Shown: positions 13,796 to 23,265 of the stretch, piece by piece
Layout of the letters: each line of letters opens with the position of its first letter
Position numbering within the stretch: position 1 is the stretch's first letter
Source of the DNA: Streptosporangiaceae bacterium
GTDB taxonomy: Bacteria > Actinomycetota > Actinomycetes > Streptosporangiales > Streptosporangiaceae
NCBI GenBank assembly: GCA_030040475.1
Contig: JASHTQ010000234.1
Span: 1-23,265 of the forward strand
Direction of reading: 5' to 3'
Length of the DNA: 23,265 nt
Notes under the pieces: model-generated
Databases searched by the model: none
What the model saw: the letters and a program-made list of their open reading frames with translations, nothing else
Told to the model about the DNA's origin: nothing
Program-made: the position numbers and the translations under genes

Positions 13796-16700
13796 TCACC
13801 CGTGCGCCGCGGCCATGACGGCCTCGTCGACGTCCCGGCCCTCGCGCTGCGCCTGCGAGGCGGCGGACAGGACCCGCTTGTAGTCCTTCGGCATGACCTT
13901 GGTGAACCGGCTGACGTCCCAGTCTGCGAGCAGCCGCGCCGCGACCGCCGAGCCCGTCTGGTCGAGATGGCGCTCGACCACATCGCGCACGAACGTTGCG
14001 TCGTCGATCGAGTCGAGCGGCTCCAGGTCGACCATCTCCATGTTCACCCGAATCTCCGGCAGGTCGAGCACGTAGGCGATGCCGCCCGACATGCCGGCCG
14101 CGAAGTTACGCCCGACCGGGCCGAGGATCACCACTCGACCTCCCGTCATGTACTCGCAGCCGTGGTCGCCGGTGCCCTCCGCGACCGCGAGCGCGCCGGA
14201 GTTCCGGACGCAGAACCGCTCGCCGACGATGCCGCGCAGGAACATCTCCCCGCTCGTCGCGCCGTAGCCGATCACGTTGCCGGCGATGATCTGCTCCTCG
14301 GCCGCGAACGCCGCCTCACCCAGGGGCCGGACGACAAGCCGGCCGCCGGACAGCCCCTTGCCGAGATAGTCGTTGGCGTCGCCGTGCAGCCGCAGCGTGA
14401 TGCCGCGCGGCAGGAAGGCGCCGAAGGACTGGCCGGCCGAGCCGCGGAACGAGATGTCGATCGTGCCGTCAGGCAGCCCCTCACCGCCCCAGCGGCTGGT
14501 CACCTCGTAGCCGAGCATGGTGCCCACGGTCCGGTTCACGTTCCGTATCGGCAGCTCGAGCCGGACCGGGGTGCCGTCGGCGAGCGCCCCCTCGGCGAGC
14601 TGGATCAGCGTGTTGTCCAGCGCCTTGTCCAGCCCGTGATCCTGCCCGGTGACGCAGCGGGTGGCCGCTCCCTCCGGCAGCGACGGCTGGAAGAGCACCG
14701 GCGACAGGTCCAGGCCCGAGGCCTTCCAGTGGTCGACGGCAAGCGCCGCGTCCAGCAGGTCCACCCGGCCGACGATCTCCTCGATCGACCGGAAGCCCAT
14801 CATGGCCAGGTACTCCCTGACCTCCTCGGCGACGAACTCGAAGAAGTTCACCACGAACTCCGGTTTCCCGCTGAACCTGGCCCGCAGCTCCGGGTTCTGG
14901 GTGGCCACGCCGACCGGGCAGGTATCCAGGTGGCAGACCCGCATCATGATGCACCCAGAGACCACGAGCGGCGCGCTGGCGAACCCGAACTCCTCCGCGC
15001 CGAGCAGCGCCGCGATGATCACGTCCCGGCCGGTCTTCAGCTGCCCGTCGGCCTGCACGACGATCCGGTCGCGCAGCTTGTTGCGCAGCAGCGTCTGCTG
15101 GGTTTCCGCCAGGCCGAGCTCCCACGGCGCGCCGGCGTGCTTGATCGAGGTCAGCGGCGCCGCGCCGGTGCCGCCGTCGTGCCCGCTGATCAGGACGACG
15201 TCGGCGTGCGCCTTGGACACCCCGGCGGCCACCGTGCCGACCCCGACCTCGGCCACCAGCTTGACGTGCACCCGGGCGGCCGGGTTGGCGTTCTTAAGGT
15301 CGTGGATCAGCTGGGCGAGGTCCTCGATCGAGTAGATGTCGTGGTGCGGCGGCGGCGAGATCAGGCCCACGCCCGGCGTGGAGTACCGCGTCTTGGCGAT
15401 CCACGGGTACACCTTGTGCCCGGGCAGCTGGCCGCCCTCCCCCGGCTTGGCGCCCTGCGCCATCTTGATCTGCAGGTCGTCGGCGTTGACCAGGTACTCG
15501 CTCGTCACGCCGAACCGGCCGCTTGCGACCTGCTTGACCGCGGACCTGCGCAGGTCGCCGTGCCCGTCCGGGACGAACCGCTCCGGGTCCTCGCCGCCCT
15601 CCCCGGTGTTCGACCGCGCGCCCAGCCGGTTCATCGCGATCGCCAGCGTCTCGTGCGCCTCGGCCGAGATCGACCCGTAGGACATGGCCCCCGTCGCGAA
15701 CCGCCGTATGATGCTGGCGGCCGGCTCCACATCATCAATTTTCAGCCGAACGGGAGGTGGCGCGCCGGCCGGGTCCGCGGCCTGCGCCGAGGGGTCAACG
15801 CCGCGGATGCGCAGCAGCCCGCGCAGCGTCATCAGCCGCCGGGACTGGTCGTTGACCAGCGACGTGTACTCCTTGAAGATCTCGTACCTGCGGCTGCGGG
15901 TGGCGTGCTGGAGCTTGAAGACGGCCTCCGGGCTGAACAGGTGCGGCTCGCCCTCCCGGCGCCACTGGTACTCGCCTCCTGTGTCGAGCCGGCGGTAGGC
16001 CATGCCCGCGCTGCCCAGGGCGCGGCCGGTGCGCAGGGCGGTCTCGGCGGCGAGCGCGTCGAAGCCGACGCCGGACAGCCGCGACGTCGTGCCCGCGAAA
16101 CAGGTGTCGACCACCTCGGCGCCCAGGCCGATGGCCTCGAAGATCTGCGCGCCGGTGTAGGACGCGACGGTGGACACGCCCATCTTGGACATGATCTTGA
16201 GTAGCCCCTTGCCCAGCGCCTTGAGCAGGTTGGCCTCCGCCTTCTTCTCGCTGACCCCGGTGATCACGCCGCGCCTGACCAGGTCCCTGACCGACTCGAT
16301 GGCCAGGTACGGGTTGACCGCCGCCGCGCCGTAGCCGATCAGCAGCGCCACGTGATGACACTCGCGGACGTCCCCCGCCTCGACCACGAGACCGGCCCGG
16401 GTCCGTGACTTCTCCCTGATCAGGTGGTGATGCACGGCACCAGTGAGGAGCAGCGACGGAATCGGGGTGAGGGAGTCGGCGGGGACGCGCATCCGGTCGG
16501 AGAGGATGATGAGGCGGGCGCCGGCGGTTATGGCGGCGGAGACTTCGGCGCAGATCCCGGCCAGGCGGGCGCGGAGGGCCCGGCCGCCGCCGCGGGGGTC
16601 GTAGCGGCCGTCGACCACGTGCGAGGCCAGGCCGGGCAGGTTGCCGCCGTCGTTGATGTGCACGATCTTGGCCAGGTCCTGGTCGCCGATGACCGGGAAG

Positions 16701-18406
16701 GGCAGCACGATCTGGCGGCAGGACGCCGGGATCGGGTCAAGCAGGTTCTGCTCGGGGCCGGCGATCGTGCCGAGCGAGGTGACGAGCTCCTCCCGGATCG
16801 CGTCCAGCGGCGGGTTGGTGACCTGGGCGAACAGCTGGGTGAAGTAGTCGAACACGAGCCGCGGCCGATCCGACAGCACCGCGACGGGCGTGTCCGTGCC
16901 CATCGACCCGATCGCCTCCGCCCCGGTGCGCGCCATCGGCGCGAGGATGACCCGCAGCTCCTCCTCGGTGTACCCGTGCATCCGCTGCAGGGCGACGAGA
17001 TTGGAATGAAACCCCGGATCCAGCACACCAGGAGGTGCTGAATCCCCGTTTTCATTGCGCGGGCTGCGGGCGGCTAGCACGTCGGGGAGGTCGTCTAGGT
17101 GGACCAGGCCGGCGTGCAGCCAGGACTCGTAGGGGTGCTCGGCGGCCAGGGCGGCCTTGACGTCCTCGTCTTCGACGATGCGGCCCGACGCGGTGTCGGC
17201 GAGGAAGACCCGGCCGGGCTGGAGGCGGCCCTTCCTGACCACGGTGGCGGGGTCGAGGTCGAGCACGCCGACCTCGCTGGCCAGCACGACGAGCCCGTCG
17301 CTCGTCACCCAGTACCTGCCGGGGCGCAGGCCGTTGCGGTCAAGCACCGCGCCGATCACCGAGCCGTCGGTGAACGCGATCAGCGCCGGGCCGTCCCACG
17401 GCTCCATCAGCGCGGCGTGGAACTGGTAGAACGCGCGGCGCTCGGGAGTCATCTCCTCGTGGTTCTCCCACGGCTCGGGGATCATCATGAGCACCGCGTG
17501 CGGCAGCGAGCGGCCGCCCATGTGCAGCAGCTCGAGGCACTCGTCGAAGCTGGCCGAGTCGCTGGCGGACTCGTCCAGGATGGGGAACAGCCGCTCGAGG
17601 CCCTTCCCGTCCCGCGAGGCGGGGATCAGGTCGCTGGCCAGCATCGCCTCCCTGGCCCGCATCCAGTTGCGGTTCCCCCTGATCGTGTTGATCTCGCCGT
17701 TGTGGGCCACGTAGCGGTACGGGTGGGCGAGCGGCCAGGAGGGGAACGTGTTGGTGGAGAACCTGGAGTGCACGAGCGCCAGCGCGGAGCCGTAGCGGGG
17801 ATCGGCCAGGTCGGGGTAGAACGGCCCGAGCTGCGTGGCGGACAGCATGCCCTTGTACCCGATCGTCCGCGCGGAAAGGCTGGCGAAGTACGCCCCCGCC
17901 TCGTGCTCGGCGCGCTTGCGCAGGCAGAACACCATCCGCTCGAGCTCGATACCGGACTGGCCCGCGTCGCCAGCCACGAACAGCTGGACCAGCTCCGGCA
18001 TGACCGCGCGGGCGCCCGCCCCGCAGGCCGAGGCGTCGTGCGGGACGTCGCGCCAGCCGAGCACGGTCAGCCCCTCGGCCTCGGCGAGCCTTTCGACGGC
18101 GCGTGTCACCACCGCTCGTTCGGCAGCAAAAATAAAGGCCATGCCGGCCGCGTACGTGCCAGCCGCGGGCAGCGCGAAACCACAGGCGGCGCGGAAGAAC
18201 TCGTCGGGAACCTGCGTCAGGATGCCCGCGCCGTCCCCGGTGTCCGGGTCGCCGCCCTTGGCCCCCCTGTGATCGAGGTGGCGCAGCACCCGCAGGGCGC
18301 GGTCCACCACGTCGTGACCGCCGCGGCCGGACAGGTCCGCGACGAAACCGACGCCGCACGCGTCGTGCTCAAACCGGGGATCGTAAAGGCCAGCAGCAGC
18401 CGCCAT
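13796..18406 (-). CDS. gltB: Glutamate synthase large subunit
   Basis: This 1536-residue subunit does the chemistry: glutamine hydrolysis, ammonia tunnelling and reductive amination of 2-oxoglutarate on FMN. A short propeptide ([15 protein letters not shown]) precedes the catalytic Cys17 in [16 protein letters not shown]. The type II amidotransferase domain covers about 1-420, followed by the central domain, then the FMN barrel with [10 protein letters not shown] and [19 protein letters not shown]. The 3Fe-4S cluster motif [15 protein letters not shown] is near residue 1160, and the C-terminal beta-helix domain has GEMFLRG and [24 protein letters not shown] 18406 is chosen over 18457 because AGGAGA lies a few bases upstream and the propeptide begins there. 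It starts 59 bases after the lgt-like gene. No frameshift or missing motif is seen. Confidence 0.97.
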   Translation of the reverse strand: MAAAAGLYDPRFEHDACGVGFVADLSGRGGHDVVDRALRVLRHLDHRGAKGGDPDTGDGAGILTQVPDEFFRAACGFALPAAGTYAAGMAFIFAAERAVVTRAVERLAEAEGLTVLGWRDVPHDASACGAGARAVMPELVQLFVAGDAGQSGIELERMVFCLRKRAEHEAGAYFASLSARTIGYKGMLSATQLGPFYPDLADPRYGSALALVHSRFSTNTFPSWPLAHPYRYVAHNGEINTIRGNRNWMRAREAMLASDLIPASRDGKGLERLFPILDESASDSASFDECLELLHMGGRSLPHAVLMMIPEPWENHEEMTPERRAFYQFHAALMEPWDGPALIAFTDGSVIGAVLDRNGLRPGRYWVTSDGLVVLASEVGVLDLDPATVVRKGRLQPGRVFLADTASGRIVEDEDVKAALAAEHPYESWLHAGLVHLDDLPDVLAARSPRNENGDSAPPGVLDPGFHSNLVALQRMHGYTEEELRVILAPMARTGAEAIGSMGTDTPVAVLSDRPRLVFDYFTQLFAQVTNPPLDAIREELVTSLGTIAGPEQNLLDPIPASCRQIVLPFPVIGDQDLAKIVHINDGGNLPGLASHVVDGRYDPRGGGRALRARLAGICAEVSAAITAGARLIILSDRMRVPADSLTPIPSLLLTGAVHHHLIREKSRTRAGLVVEAGDVRECHHVALLIGYGAAAVNPYLAIESVRDLVRRGVITGVSEKKAEANLLKALGKGLLKIMSKMGVSTVASYTGAQIFEAIGLGAEVVDTCFAGTTSRLSGVGFDALAAETALRTGRALGSAGMAYRRLDTGGEYQWRREGEPHLFSPEAVFKLQHATRSRRYEIFKEYTSLVNDQSRRLMTLRGLLRIRGVDPSAQAADPAGAPPPVRLKIDDVEPAASIIRRFATGAMSYGSISAEAHETLAIAMNRLGARSNTGEGGEDPERFVPDGHGDLRRSAVKQVASGRFGVTSEYLVNADDLQIKMAQGAKPGEGGQLPGHKVYPWIAKTRYSTPGVGLISPPPHHDIYSIEDLAQLIHDLKNANPAARVHVKLVAEVGVGTVAAGVSKAHADVVLISGHDGGTGAAPLTSIKHAGAPWELGLAETQQTLLRNKLRDRIVVQADGQLKTGRDVIIAALLGAEEFGFASAPLVVSGCIMMRVCHLDTCPVGVATQNPELRARFSGKPEFVVNFFEFVAEEVREYLAMMGFRSIEEIVGRVDLLDAALAVDHWKASGLDLSPVLFQPSLPEGAATRCVTGQDHGLDKALDNTLIQLAEGALADGTPVRLELPIRNVNRTVGTMLGYEVTSRWGGEGLPDGTIDISFRGSAGQSFGAFLPRGITLRLHGDANDYLGKGLSGGRLVVRPLGEAAFAAEEQIIAGNVIGYGATSGEMFLRGIVGERFCVRNSGALAVAEGTGDHGCEYMTGGRVVILGPVGRNFAAGMSGGIAYVLDLPEIRVNMEMVDLEPLDSIDDATFVRDVVERHLDQTGSAVAARLLADWDVSRFTKVMPKDYKRVLSAASQAQREGRDVDEAVMAAAHG

Positions 18407-18465
18407 GCGCTCTCCTGTCGTCTCGATACGCCTGTTCACGTGCGTCCGGGACGACATTGGCCCTG

Positions 18466-19353
18466 TTACGTAGACATTACATCACCCGGCGAATCGTCTA
18501 CCAGGGTGATCGGCGCAGGCTGGAGTGCCGTGGGGTGCGGGCGCGGCGGAGGCGGACGCCTGGACCTCGGCCTGGTCGCGTACAGGCCGACGACGGCCAG
18601 CACGAACACCACGATGTCGCCCAGTGCCCCGTACCTCAGGCCAAGCGCGTGCGGCAGCGGGCCGATGCGCACCGACTCGACCCAGTAGCCGCCGGCCGCG
18701 TAGCCCGCCGCGCACAGCATGAACGTCCGCTCGCCGGCCAGCGCGAGCCTGCGCGCCGCCACCATCACCCCGAAGCCCACGGCGATGTCCCACAGCGACT
18801 GGTAGGCGAACGCGGGCTGGAACGTGGCGTAGTTCTCGTAACCGGGCACCCGGTGCACGGGCGAGATCTGCACCGCCCACCACCACGACGAGGGCTTGCC
18901 GTAGAACTGCTGCGCCCACCAGTTGCCGAGGCCGCCGATCGCCAGCCCGAACGCCACCCCGGGTGCCGCCGCGCCCGCGACGGGACCCAGCGGGACCCGG
19001 TCCCTGCGGCAGGCGATCCACGCCCCGACCGCCCCGAGCGCGACCGCGCCTGGCACGCCGATGGCGGCCACCGCCACGGTCGCGACGTGCCATGCCCGGT
19101 GCACGCCGGTGAAATCGTGCCTGGTGTCGATCAGGACTGCGTGCGCGAAGGCCCCGGCAAGGCCGAACGGGACGGCCCAGGCGGCGACGTCAAGGATGAC
19201 GCCGGGCCTGCCGCCGGCGCGCCGGTACCTGTAGCTGGTCACCGCCACCGCGACGACGATCCCGGCGACTATGCACAGCGCATAGGCCCGGATCGAGAGC
19301 GGCCCCAGGCGCCACGAAGCGGGACCGGGGCTTGGTATCGACGCAAGCGGCAC
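18466..19353 (-). CDS. lgt: Lgt-family membrane protein lacking key arginines
   Basis: This 295-residue protein with about seven membrane helices aligns throughout with prolipoprotein diacylglyceryl transferase, which lipidates the Cys of lipoprotein precursors. Start ([23 protein letters not shown]), core ([18 protein letters not shown], 138-154) and end ([15 protein letters not shown]) are all recognisable. However, the active-site Arg of the usual IGRxGN is Gly141, the Arg of YxxGRxWxE is Gly222, the Arg of GARLYHV is Phe69, and the GGLGIWG loop is lost. Tyr24, Asn144, Gly152, Glu226 and Arg229 remain. It is therefore probably a divergent or inactive homologue. GTG 19353 lies 10 bases after the trpA stop with GGAAG touching it, so translation is likely coupled. 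The tail is Pro/Arg-rich. A true Lgt should exist elsewhere in the genome. Confidence 0.82.
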   Translation of the reverse strand: MPLASIPSPGPASWRLGPLSIRAYALCIVAGIVVAVAVTSYRYRRAGGRPGVILDVAAWAVPFGLAGAFAHAVLIDTRHDFTGVHRAWHVATVAVAAIGVPGAVALGAVGAWIACRRDRVPLGPVAGAAAPGVAFGLAIGGLGNWWAQQFYGKPSSWWWAVQISPVHRVPGYENYATFQPAFAYQSLWDIAVGFGVMVAARRLALAGERTFMLCAAGYAAGGYWVESVRIGPLPHALGLRYGALGDIVVFVLAVVGLYATRPRSRRPPPPRPHPTALQPAPITLVDDSPGDVMST

Positions 19354-19363
19354 CTTCCGGACA

Positions 19364-20176
19364 TTACCGCGTAAGCCGGCGAACGCCGGCGCAAAGCTCG
19401 GCGGTCAACTCGCTCACCGCGGGTATGCCCTGGTCGGCCGCGTGAGCGTCGGCCGCGTCAAGCAGCCTGCGGACGAAGGCCGAGCCCACGATCACGCCGT
19501 CCGCGAAGCCGGCCACCTGGGCGGCCTGGTCGCCGCTGCTGACGCCCAGCCCGACGGCGACCGGCAGGTCCGTGTGCTCGCGGATCCTGCGGACCAGGCC
19601 GGGTGCCTCGGAACTGACCGCGGACCTGGTGCCTGTGATGCCCATCAGCGAGGCGGCGTAGACGAAGCCGCGGCAGGCCTTCGTGACCGCGGCCAGCCGC
19701 TGGCCGGTGGAGCTCGGCGCGGCAAGGAACACCCGGTCAAGGGCGAACTCATCGGAGGCCTCGAGCCACGGGCCGGCCTCCTCAGGTATCAGGTCGGGCG
19801 TGATCAGGCCGCAGCCGCCCGCCCGGGCCAGGTCGCGGGCGAAGGCGCGCACGCCGTACCTGTCCACCGGGTTCCAGTAGGTCATGACCAGGGCGGGCAC
19901 GCCGGCGGACGCGACCGCCTCGACGGTGCGCAGCGTGTCGGCGACCCGGGTCCCGTTCGCCAGCGCCCGGTAGACGGCCTCGGCGATCACCGGGCCGTCC
20001 ATCAGCGGGTCGGAGTACGGCAGGCCGATCTCGAAGATGTCGACGCCCGCCGCCGCCATCGCCATGGCCGCCTCGATCGCGACCCCGACGGTGGGGAACC
20101 CGGCGGGCAGGTAGCCGACAAGGACGGCGCGGTCCTCCGCACCCGCCTTGGCGAAGGCGTCTGCCGCGGCCGTCAT
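19364..20176 (-). CDS. trpA: Tryptophan synthase alpha subunit
   Basis: This 270-residue TIM barrel cleaves indole-3-glycerol phosphate to indole, which is channelled to TrpB. The catalytic acids fall at the canonical positions Glu49 and Asp60 in [15 protein letters not shown], and [13 protein letters not shown] and [14 protein letters not shown] form the phosphate site. Met59 replaces the usual Ala in ADGP, a mild change next to Asp60. ATG 20176 overlaps the trpB stop (ATGA), preceded by a GGGG stretch. The gene is complete. Confidence 0.97.
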   Translation of the reverse strand: MTAAADAFAKAGAEDRAVLVGYLPAGFPTVGVAIEAAMAMAAAGVDIFEIGLPYSDPLMDGPVIAEAVYRALANGTRVADTLRTVEAVASAGVPALVMTYWNPVDRYGVRAFARDLARAGGCGLITPDLIPEEAGPWLEASDEFALDRVFLAAPSSTGQRLAAVTKACRGFVYAASLMGITGTRSAVSSEAPGLVRRIREHTDLPVAVGLGVSSGDQAAQVAGFADGVIVGSAFVRRLLDAADAHAADQGIPAVSELTAELCAGVRRLTR

Positions 20177-21378
20177 ACCCCGAACCACTTCGACGCGGTG
20201 TCCACGTCCTTGTCGCCGCGACCGGAGAGGTTCACCACGATCAGGGCGCCCGGGCCGAGGTCGCGGCCGACGTCGAGCGCGCCGGCCAGCGCGTGCGAGG
20301 ACTCGATCGCCGGGATGATGCCCTCGGTGCGGCACAGCACGTCGAAGGCGTTCATGGCCTCGGCGTCCGTCACCGCGCGGTAGCTGGCACGGCCCGTTTC
20401 CATCAGCCAGACGTGTTCGGGGCCTACCCCCGGATAGTCGAGCCCGGCCGAGATGGAATGGGTGCCCCTGGTCTGGCCCTCGTCGTCCTGCAGCACGTAG
20501 GTGCGCATGCCGTGCAGGATGCCAGGGGAGCCGCCGGTGAGCGTCGCCGCGTGACGGCCGGTGTCGATGCCGTCGCCGCCCGCCTCGCAGCCGATGAGGC
20601 GGACCTGCGGGTCACCGATGAAGGCGTCGAACAGGCCGATGGCGTTGGATCCGCCGCCGACGCACGCGATCACCGCGTCCGGGAGCCGGCCCTGCTGGGC
20701 GAGGACCTGCTCGCGCGCCTCGCGCCCGATCACCCGCTGGAAGTCCCTGACCATCATCGGGAACGGGTGCGGGCCGCCGACGGACCCGATGCAGTAGTGA
20801 GTGTGCCCGACCGTGCTCACCCAGTCGCGGAAGGCCTCGTTCATCGCGTCCTTCAGCGTGCGGGTGCCGGTGGCGACGGGGATGACCTGCGCGCCGAGCA
20901 TCCGCATCCTGGACACGTTCAGCGCCTGCCTGTGGGTGTCCTCCTCGCCCATGTAGACGGCGCAGTCGAGGTCGAGCAGCGCGGCCGCGGTCGCGGTCGC
21001 GACGCCGTGCTGGCCGGCGCCGGTTTCCGCGATCACCCGCGTCTTGCCCATGTTCTTCGCGAGCAGGACCTGGCCGAGCACGTTGTTGATCTTGTGCGAC
21101 CCGGTATGGGTGAGGTCCTCGCGCTTGAGCAGCACGGTGGCCCTGCCGGCCTGGCTGCCGAACCGCTTCGCCTCGGTGAGCAGGGTCGGGCGGCCGGCGT
21201 AATCCTTCAGCAGGGCGGCTAGCTCTGCCTGGAAGGACGGGTCGGCGCTGGCCTGCTGGTAGGCGGCGGTGAGCTCGTCGAGCGCCGCGGTGAGGGCTTC
21301 CGGGGCGAAGCGCCCGCCGTACCCGATGCCGTTGGCGGTGAAATGACCGGAACTGTCCGGGACAGGGTCCCTGCTCAT
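20173..21378 (-). CDS. trpB: Tryptophan synthase beta subunit
   Basis: This 401-residue PLP enzyme condenses indole with serine to give tryptophan. The PLP lysine is Lys96 in HTGSHKINN. The phosphate-binding glycine loop is [10 protein letters not shown], and [13 protein letters not shown] and [10 protein letters not shown] are also present. COMM and lid regions look normal, and its length matches standard TrpB1. It overlaps both trpC (ATGA at 21375-21378) and trpA by four bases. The small trpX-type gene seen between trpC and trpB in some actinobacteria is absent. Confidence 0.98.
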   Translation of the reverse strand: MSRDPVPDSSGHFTANGIGYGGRFAPEALTAALDELTAAYQQASADPSFQAELAALLKDYAGRPTLLTEAKRFGSQAGRATVLLKREDLTHTGSHKINNVLGQVLLAKNMGKTRVIAETGAGQHGVATATAAALLDLDCAVYMGEEDTHRQALNVSRMRMLGAQVIPVATGTRTLKDAMNEAFRDWVSTVGHTHYCIGSVGGPHPFPMMVRDFQRVIGREAREQVLAQQGRLPDAVIACVGGGSNAIGLFDAFIGDPQVRLIGCEAGGDGIDTGRHAATLTGGSPGILHGMRTYVLQDDEGQTRGTHSISAGLDYPGVGPEHVWLMETGRASYRAVTDAEAMNAFDVLCRTEGIIPAIESSHALAGALDVGRDLGPGALIVVNLSGRGDKDVDTASKWFGV

Positions 21379-22184
21379 CCGCGCTCACCGCGCAGTGCGG
21401 GGTGCGAGCCGGCCGTGACCAGGTCGGCGACCGCGCTCTGCGGGTCCTTCTCGCTGACCAGGCTCTCGCCGACAAGCACGGCGTCCGCGCCGGACGCGGC
21501 GTAGGCGAGCAGGTCACGTGGGCCGCGGACGCCGGACTCGGCGATCTTGACGATGCCCTCGGGAATCCGGCCCGCGAGCCGGCCGAAGATGCCCCTGTCC
21601 ACCTTGAGCGTGGCCAGGTTGCGCGCGTTGACGCCGACGACGGTTGCGCCCGCGTCCAGCGCGCGGTCGAGCTCGGGCTCGGCGTGCACCTCGACGAGCG
21701 GCAGCAGGCCGATCGAGGCCGCGCGCTCGACCAGCGAGATCAGCGCGCTCTGCTCGAGCGCGGCGACGATGAGCAGCACCACGTCGGCGCCGTGCGCGCG
21801 CGCCTCCCAGAGCTGGTAGGAGCTGACCACGAAGTCCTTGCGCAGCAGCGGCACCTGGACGGCCCTGCGCACCGCGTCCAGGTCGTCAAGCGACCCGCCG
21901 AAGTGCCGCGGCTCGGTCAGCACGCTGATCATCTTCGCGCCGCCGGCCTCGTACTGGCAGGCCAGCGCGGCCGGATCGGCAATGTCGGCCATCTTCCCCC
22001 GGGACGGGCTTGCCCGCTTCACCTCGGCGATGACGCTGACGCCTTCCGCCTTCAGCGCCGCCATGGCGTCCCGCGGTGACGGCGCCCGCCGCGCCATCTC
22101 CTTGAGCTGATCCAGAGAGACGCGCCTTTGCCGTTCGGCGAGATCGGCACGAACGCCGTCTAGGATCTCGTCGAGCACACTCAC
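21375..22184 (-). CDS. trpC: Indole-3-glycerol phosphate synthase
   Basis: This 269-residue barrel closes the anthranilate-derived ring to indole-3-glycerol phosphate, the substrate of TrpA. Motifs seen: [12 protein letters not shown] (52-63, with Glu54 and Lys56), LLRKDFVV (113-120, with Lys116), [20 protein letters not shown] and [12 protein letters not shown] 22184 gives the common [18 protein letters not shown] start; a GAGGGGA lies 12 bases upstream, and in-frame TTG 22205 is an alternative. About 99 codons at its 5' end are also open in the frame of the preceding response regulator. Confidence 0.97.
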   Translation of the reverse strand: MSVLDEILDGVRADLAERQRRVSLDQLKEMARRAPSPRDAMAALKAEGVSVIAEVKRASPSRGKMADIADPAALACQYEAGGAKMISVLTEPRHFGGSLDDLDAVRRAVQVPLLRKDFVVSSYQLWEARAHGADVVLLIVAALEQSALISLVERAASIGLLPLVEVHAEPELDRALDAGATVVGVNARNLATLKVDRGIFGRLAGRIPEGIVKIAESGVRGPRDLLAYAASGADAVLVGESLVSEKDPQSAVADLVTAGSHPALRGERG

Positions 22185-22902
22185 GCGGTTCGCTCGTCCC
22201 CTCAAATCGGTACTGTTGCGCCACCGATGGTAGCCCGCTGCCCCCGGTGCCGTTGTGACTGGCCCCCGGTAATCGCTCCAGCGCGTAGCCGGCGCCGCGT
22301 ACGGTCCTGATTACCGCGGCCGTCCCGATCTTCGCCCTGAGCTGGGCCACATACACGTCTGCGGCCCGGTCGCCGGTGCCCGGCCGGCCCGCCGCGACCA
22401 GCAGCTGCCGCCGCGACAGGACCCGGCCCGGGTGATCCATCATGGCGGCGAGGATGGCGAACTCGGTCGCGGTCAGCGAGACGTGACGACCATCCACGAC
22501 CACGTTCGTGAGCGGGCCGGCTCCGGGCGGCTCGGCCAGGACTTCGCGGACCATGACGACCAGCTGGCGGGGGCTGAACGGCCGGGCGAGCCACCGGCGG
22601 GTCCCGCTGGTTACGGCGCCGGTACCGGTTCGCAGGGTCAGGCCGCGAGGCCTGGGCCCTGCCACCAGGAAGATGACGGGCGTGCGCAGCGCGCGCCTGA
22701 TGCGCCTGGGATCCAGGCCCGGCATCGTGAGGTCAAGCACGGCTGCCGCGTCGCAGCCGCCGGTCAGCTCGGCGATCACCTGCCCTGGGTCGGTGACCAG
22801 GTGCGCGCGCAGCCCGTCCCGGCGCAGGTAGCGGGCCGACATCTCGGCCACCTCTGGCTCGTGCTCGGCCAGCAGTACCGTGTCAGCCTCGGGTCCGGCC
22901 AT
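21886..22902 (-). CDS. Atypical OmpR-type response regulator running into trpC
   Basis: This frame encodes a receiver domain (8-125) and a winged-helix DNA-binding domain (131-211, with [26 protein letters not shown] and [11 protein letters not shown]). The phosphoacceptor Asp57 is kept (VLDLTMP), but the switch residues are changed: EHE in place of the acidic DD pair, Val in place of Thr near residue 80, and Arg107 in place of Lys in ARPF. It may thus work without normal phosphorylation. No histidine kinase is adjacent. After residue 211 no stop appears, and the frame continues to 21886, through roughly the first 300 bases of trpC in another frame; residues beyond ~235 look like a frame shadow. 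A single frameshift at about 22205-22265 would instead end the protein at a TGA at 22202. ATG 22902 overlaps the upstream gene by 20 bases; its RBS is weak. Confidence 0.8.
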   Translation of the reverse strand: MAGPEADTVLLAEHEPEVAEMSARYLRRDGLRAHLVTDPGQVIAELTGGCDAAAVLDLTMPGLDPRRIRRALRTPVIFLVAGPRPRGLTLRTGTGAVTSGTRRWLARPFSPRQLVVMVREVLAEPPGAGPLTNVVVDGRHVSLTATEFAILAAMMDHPGRVLSRRQLLVAAGRPGTGDRAADVYVAQLRAKIGTAAVIRTVRGAGYALERLPGASHNGTGGSGLPSVAQQYRFEGTSEPRECARRDPRRRSCRSRRTAKARLSGSAQGDGAAGAVTAGRHGGAEGGRRQRHRRGEAGKPVPGEDGRHCRSGRAGLPVRGRRREDDQRADRAAALRRVA

Positions 22903-23265
22903 CGACCTGCGTCGGGCCGGCGTGCGGGCCGGCCTGAGGATCGGCGTGCGGGCCGGCCTGAGGATCGGTCGGGTCGAGGTCGCGGCTGAGCGACTCCCAC
23001 ATCGTCGCGGAATCTGCCGCGCTCGCGGCGGATCTGGCCGCGGCCCGGGATCGCTCGAACCTGGCCGACATGACCGGCCAGCGGGGTCCTCGCCAGGCGG
23101 TCGTCAGGCCGGCCAGCACGATGGCGGCGGCCCCGCAGGCCGCTACCGCGTGCCAGGGCACGCCCGACATCACGACATGGCCGCCAGAGCCCGCGACGAT
23201 GATCGCATGCACCGGCCCGCCAGGCGTGGCGCCGCTGGTCGTCGACCCGCCGAGCGCGTCGGCCG
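22883..23265 (-). CDS. Trp-operon-associated membrane protein, C-terminal part (cut by window edge)
   Basis: The frame is open to the right window edge and about 127 codons are present. It shows one hydrophobic segment (WHAVAACGAAAIVLAGLTTAW) followed by RWPVMSARFERS and, later, MWESLSRDLDPT. This is the C-terminal signature of the Trp-region conserved membrane protein that sits between trpE and trpC in many actinobacteria. Function is unknown. The tail contains the tandem peptide DPQAGPHA, encoded by a 24-base tandem repeat. The start lies outside the window. Its stop lies inside the response regulator's first codons. Confidence 0.75.
   Translation of the reverse strand, partial: ADALGGSTTSGATPGGPVHAIIVAGSGGHVVMSGVPWHAVAACGAAAIVLAGLTTAWRGPRWPVMSARFERSRAAARSAASAADSATMWESLSRDLDPTDPQAGPHADPQAGPHAGPTQVDGRTRG
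22919..22966. repeat. 24-base tandem duplication in the Trp-associated gene
   Basis: Two perfect head-to-tail copies (22919-22942 and 22943-22966) encode the repeated AGPHADPQ-type tail. The unit is a multiple of three, so the frame is kept. Confidence 0.85.

Noticed and set aside
13802..16204. 800-codon plus-strand open frame opposite gltB
   Set aside because: It is an antisense shadow of the well-supported gltB gene, rich in Arg/Ala/Val/Gly/Asp with no domain.

Overview
The window is very GC-rich, codes densely, and uses many GTG starts and 4-base stop/start overlaps. Gene content and order (trpC-trpB-trpA-lgt-gltB-gltD at the right; pdtaR, a hotdog thioesterase and polA at the left) point to a high-GC Actinomycetota chromosome. 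From memory, this resembles the trp-lgt to pdtaR-polA neighbourhood of mycobacteria and Streptomyces. The exact order is not given by the sequence; a Streptosporangiales-like genome is a guess. Almost every protein gene reads on the minus strand, so the transcription order is right to left.

Right part (12.3-23.3 kb): the 3' part of a Trp-operon-associated membrane protein, an atypical OmpR-type response regulator, trpC, trpB and trpA (with ATGA overlaps), an Lgt-family membrane protein lacking key arginines, and then gltB and gltD, the two subunits of glutamate synthase. This part joins tryptophan synthesis to ammonia/glutamate assimilation.

Middle part (5.3-12.2 kb): an accessory signalling operon directly downstream of gltD. 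It encodes a zinc-ribbon/proline-rich/FHA protein, a shrunken GlnX-like membrane protein, a coiled-coil protein, only the N-terminal zinc ribbon of a PknG-like kinase, a PP2C phosphatase lacking its catalytic middle, an intact VWA protein, a second zinc-ribbon/FHA protein and an intact PP2C phosphatase. GlnX-PknG-FHA (GarA) signalling is known in mycobacteria to control glutamate metabolism, so its position beside gltBD is suggestive. Three core components appear to have lost their central domains while keeping frame and translational coupling. This operon is the most unusual part of the window.

Left part (1-5.3 kb): a degenerate HNH-like gene, a tRNA with anticodon CAA but only a 5-base variable loop, a clear tRNA terminator, the ANTAR response regulator pdtaR, a GC-rich repeat-bearing spacer, a MenI/YdiI-like thioesterase, a secreted aldose 1-epimerase with a lac-operator-like site at its promoter, and the 5' third of polA, which has the geometry of a leaderless gene. 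All family assignments are from reading motifs by eye; no database search was run.
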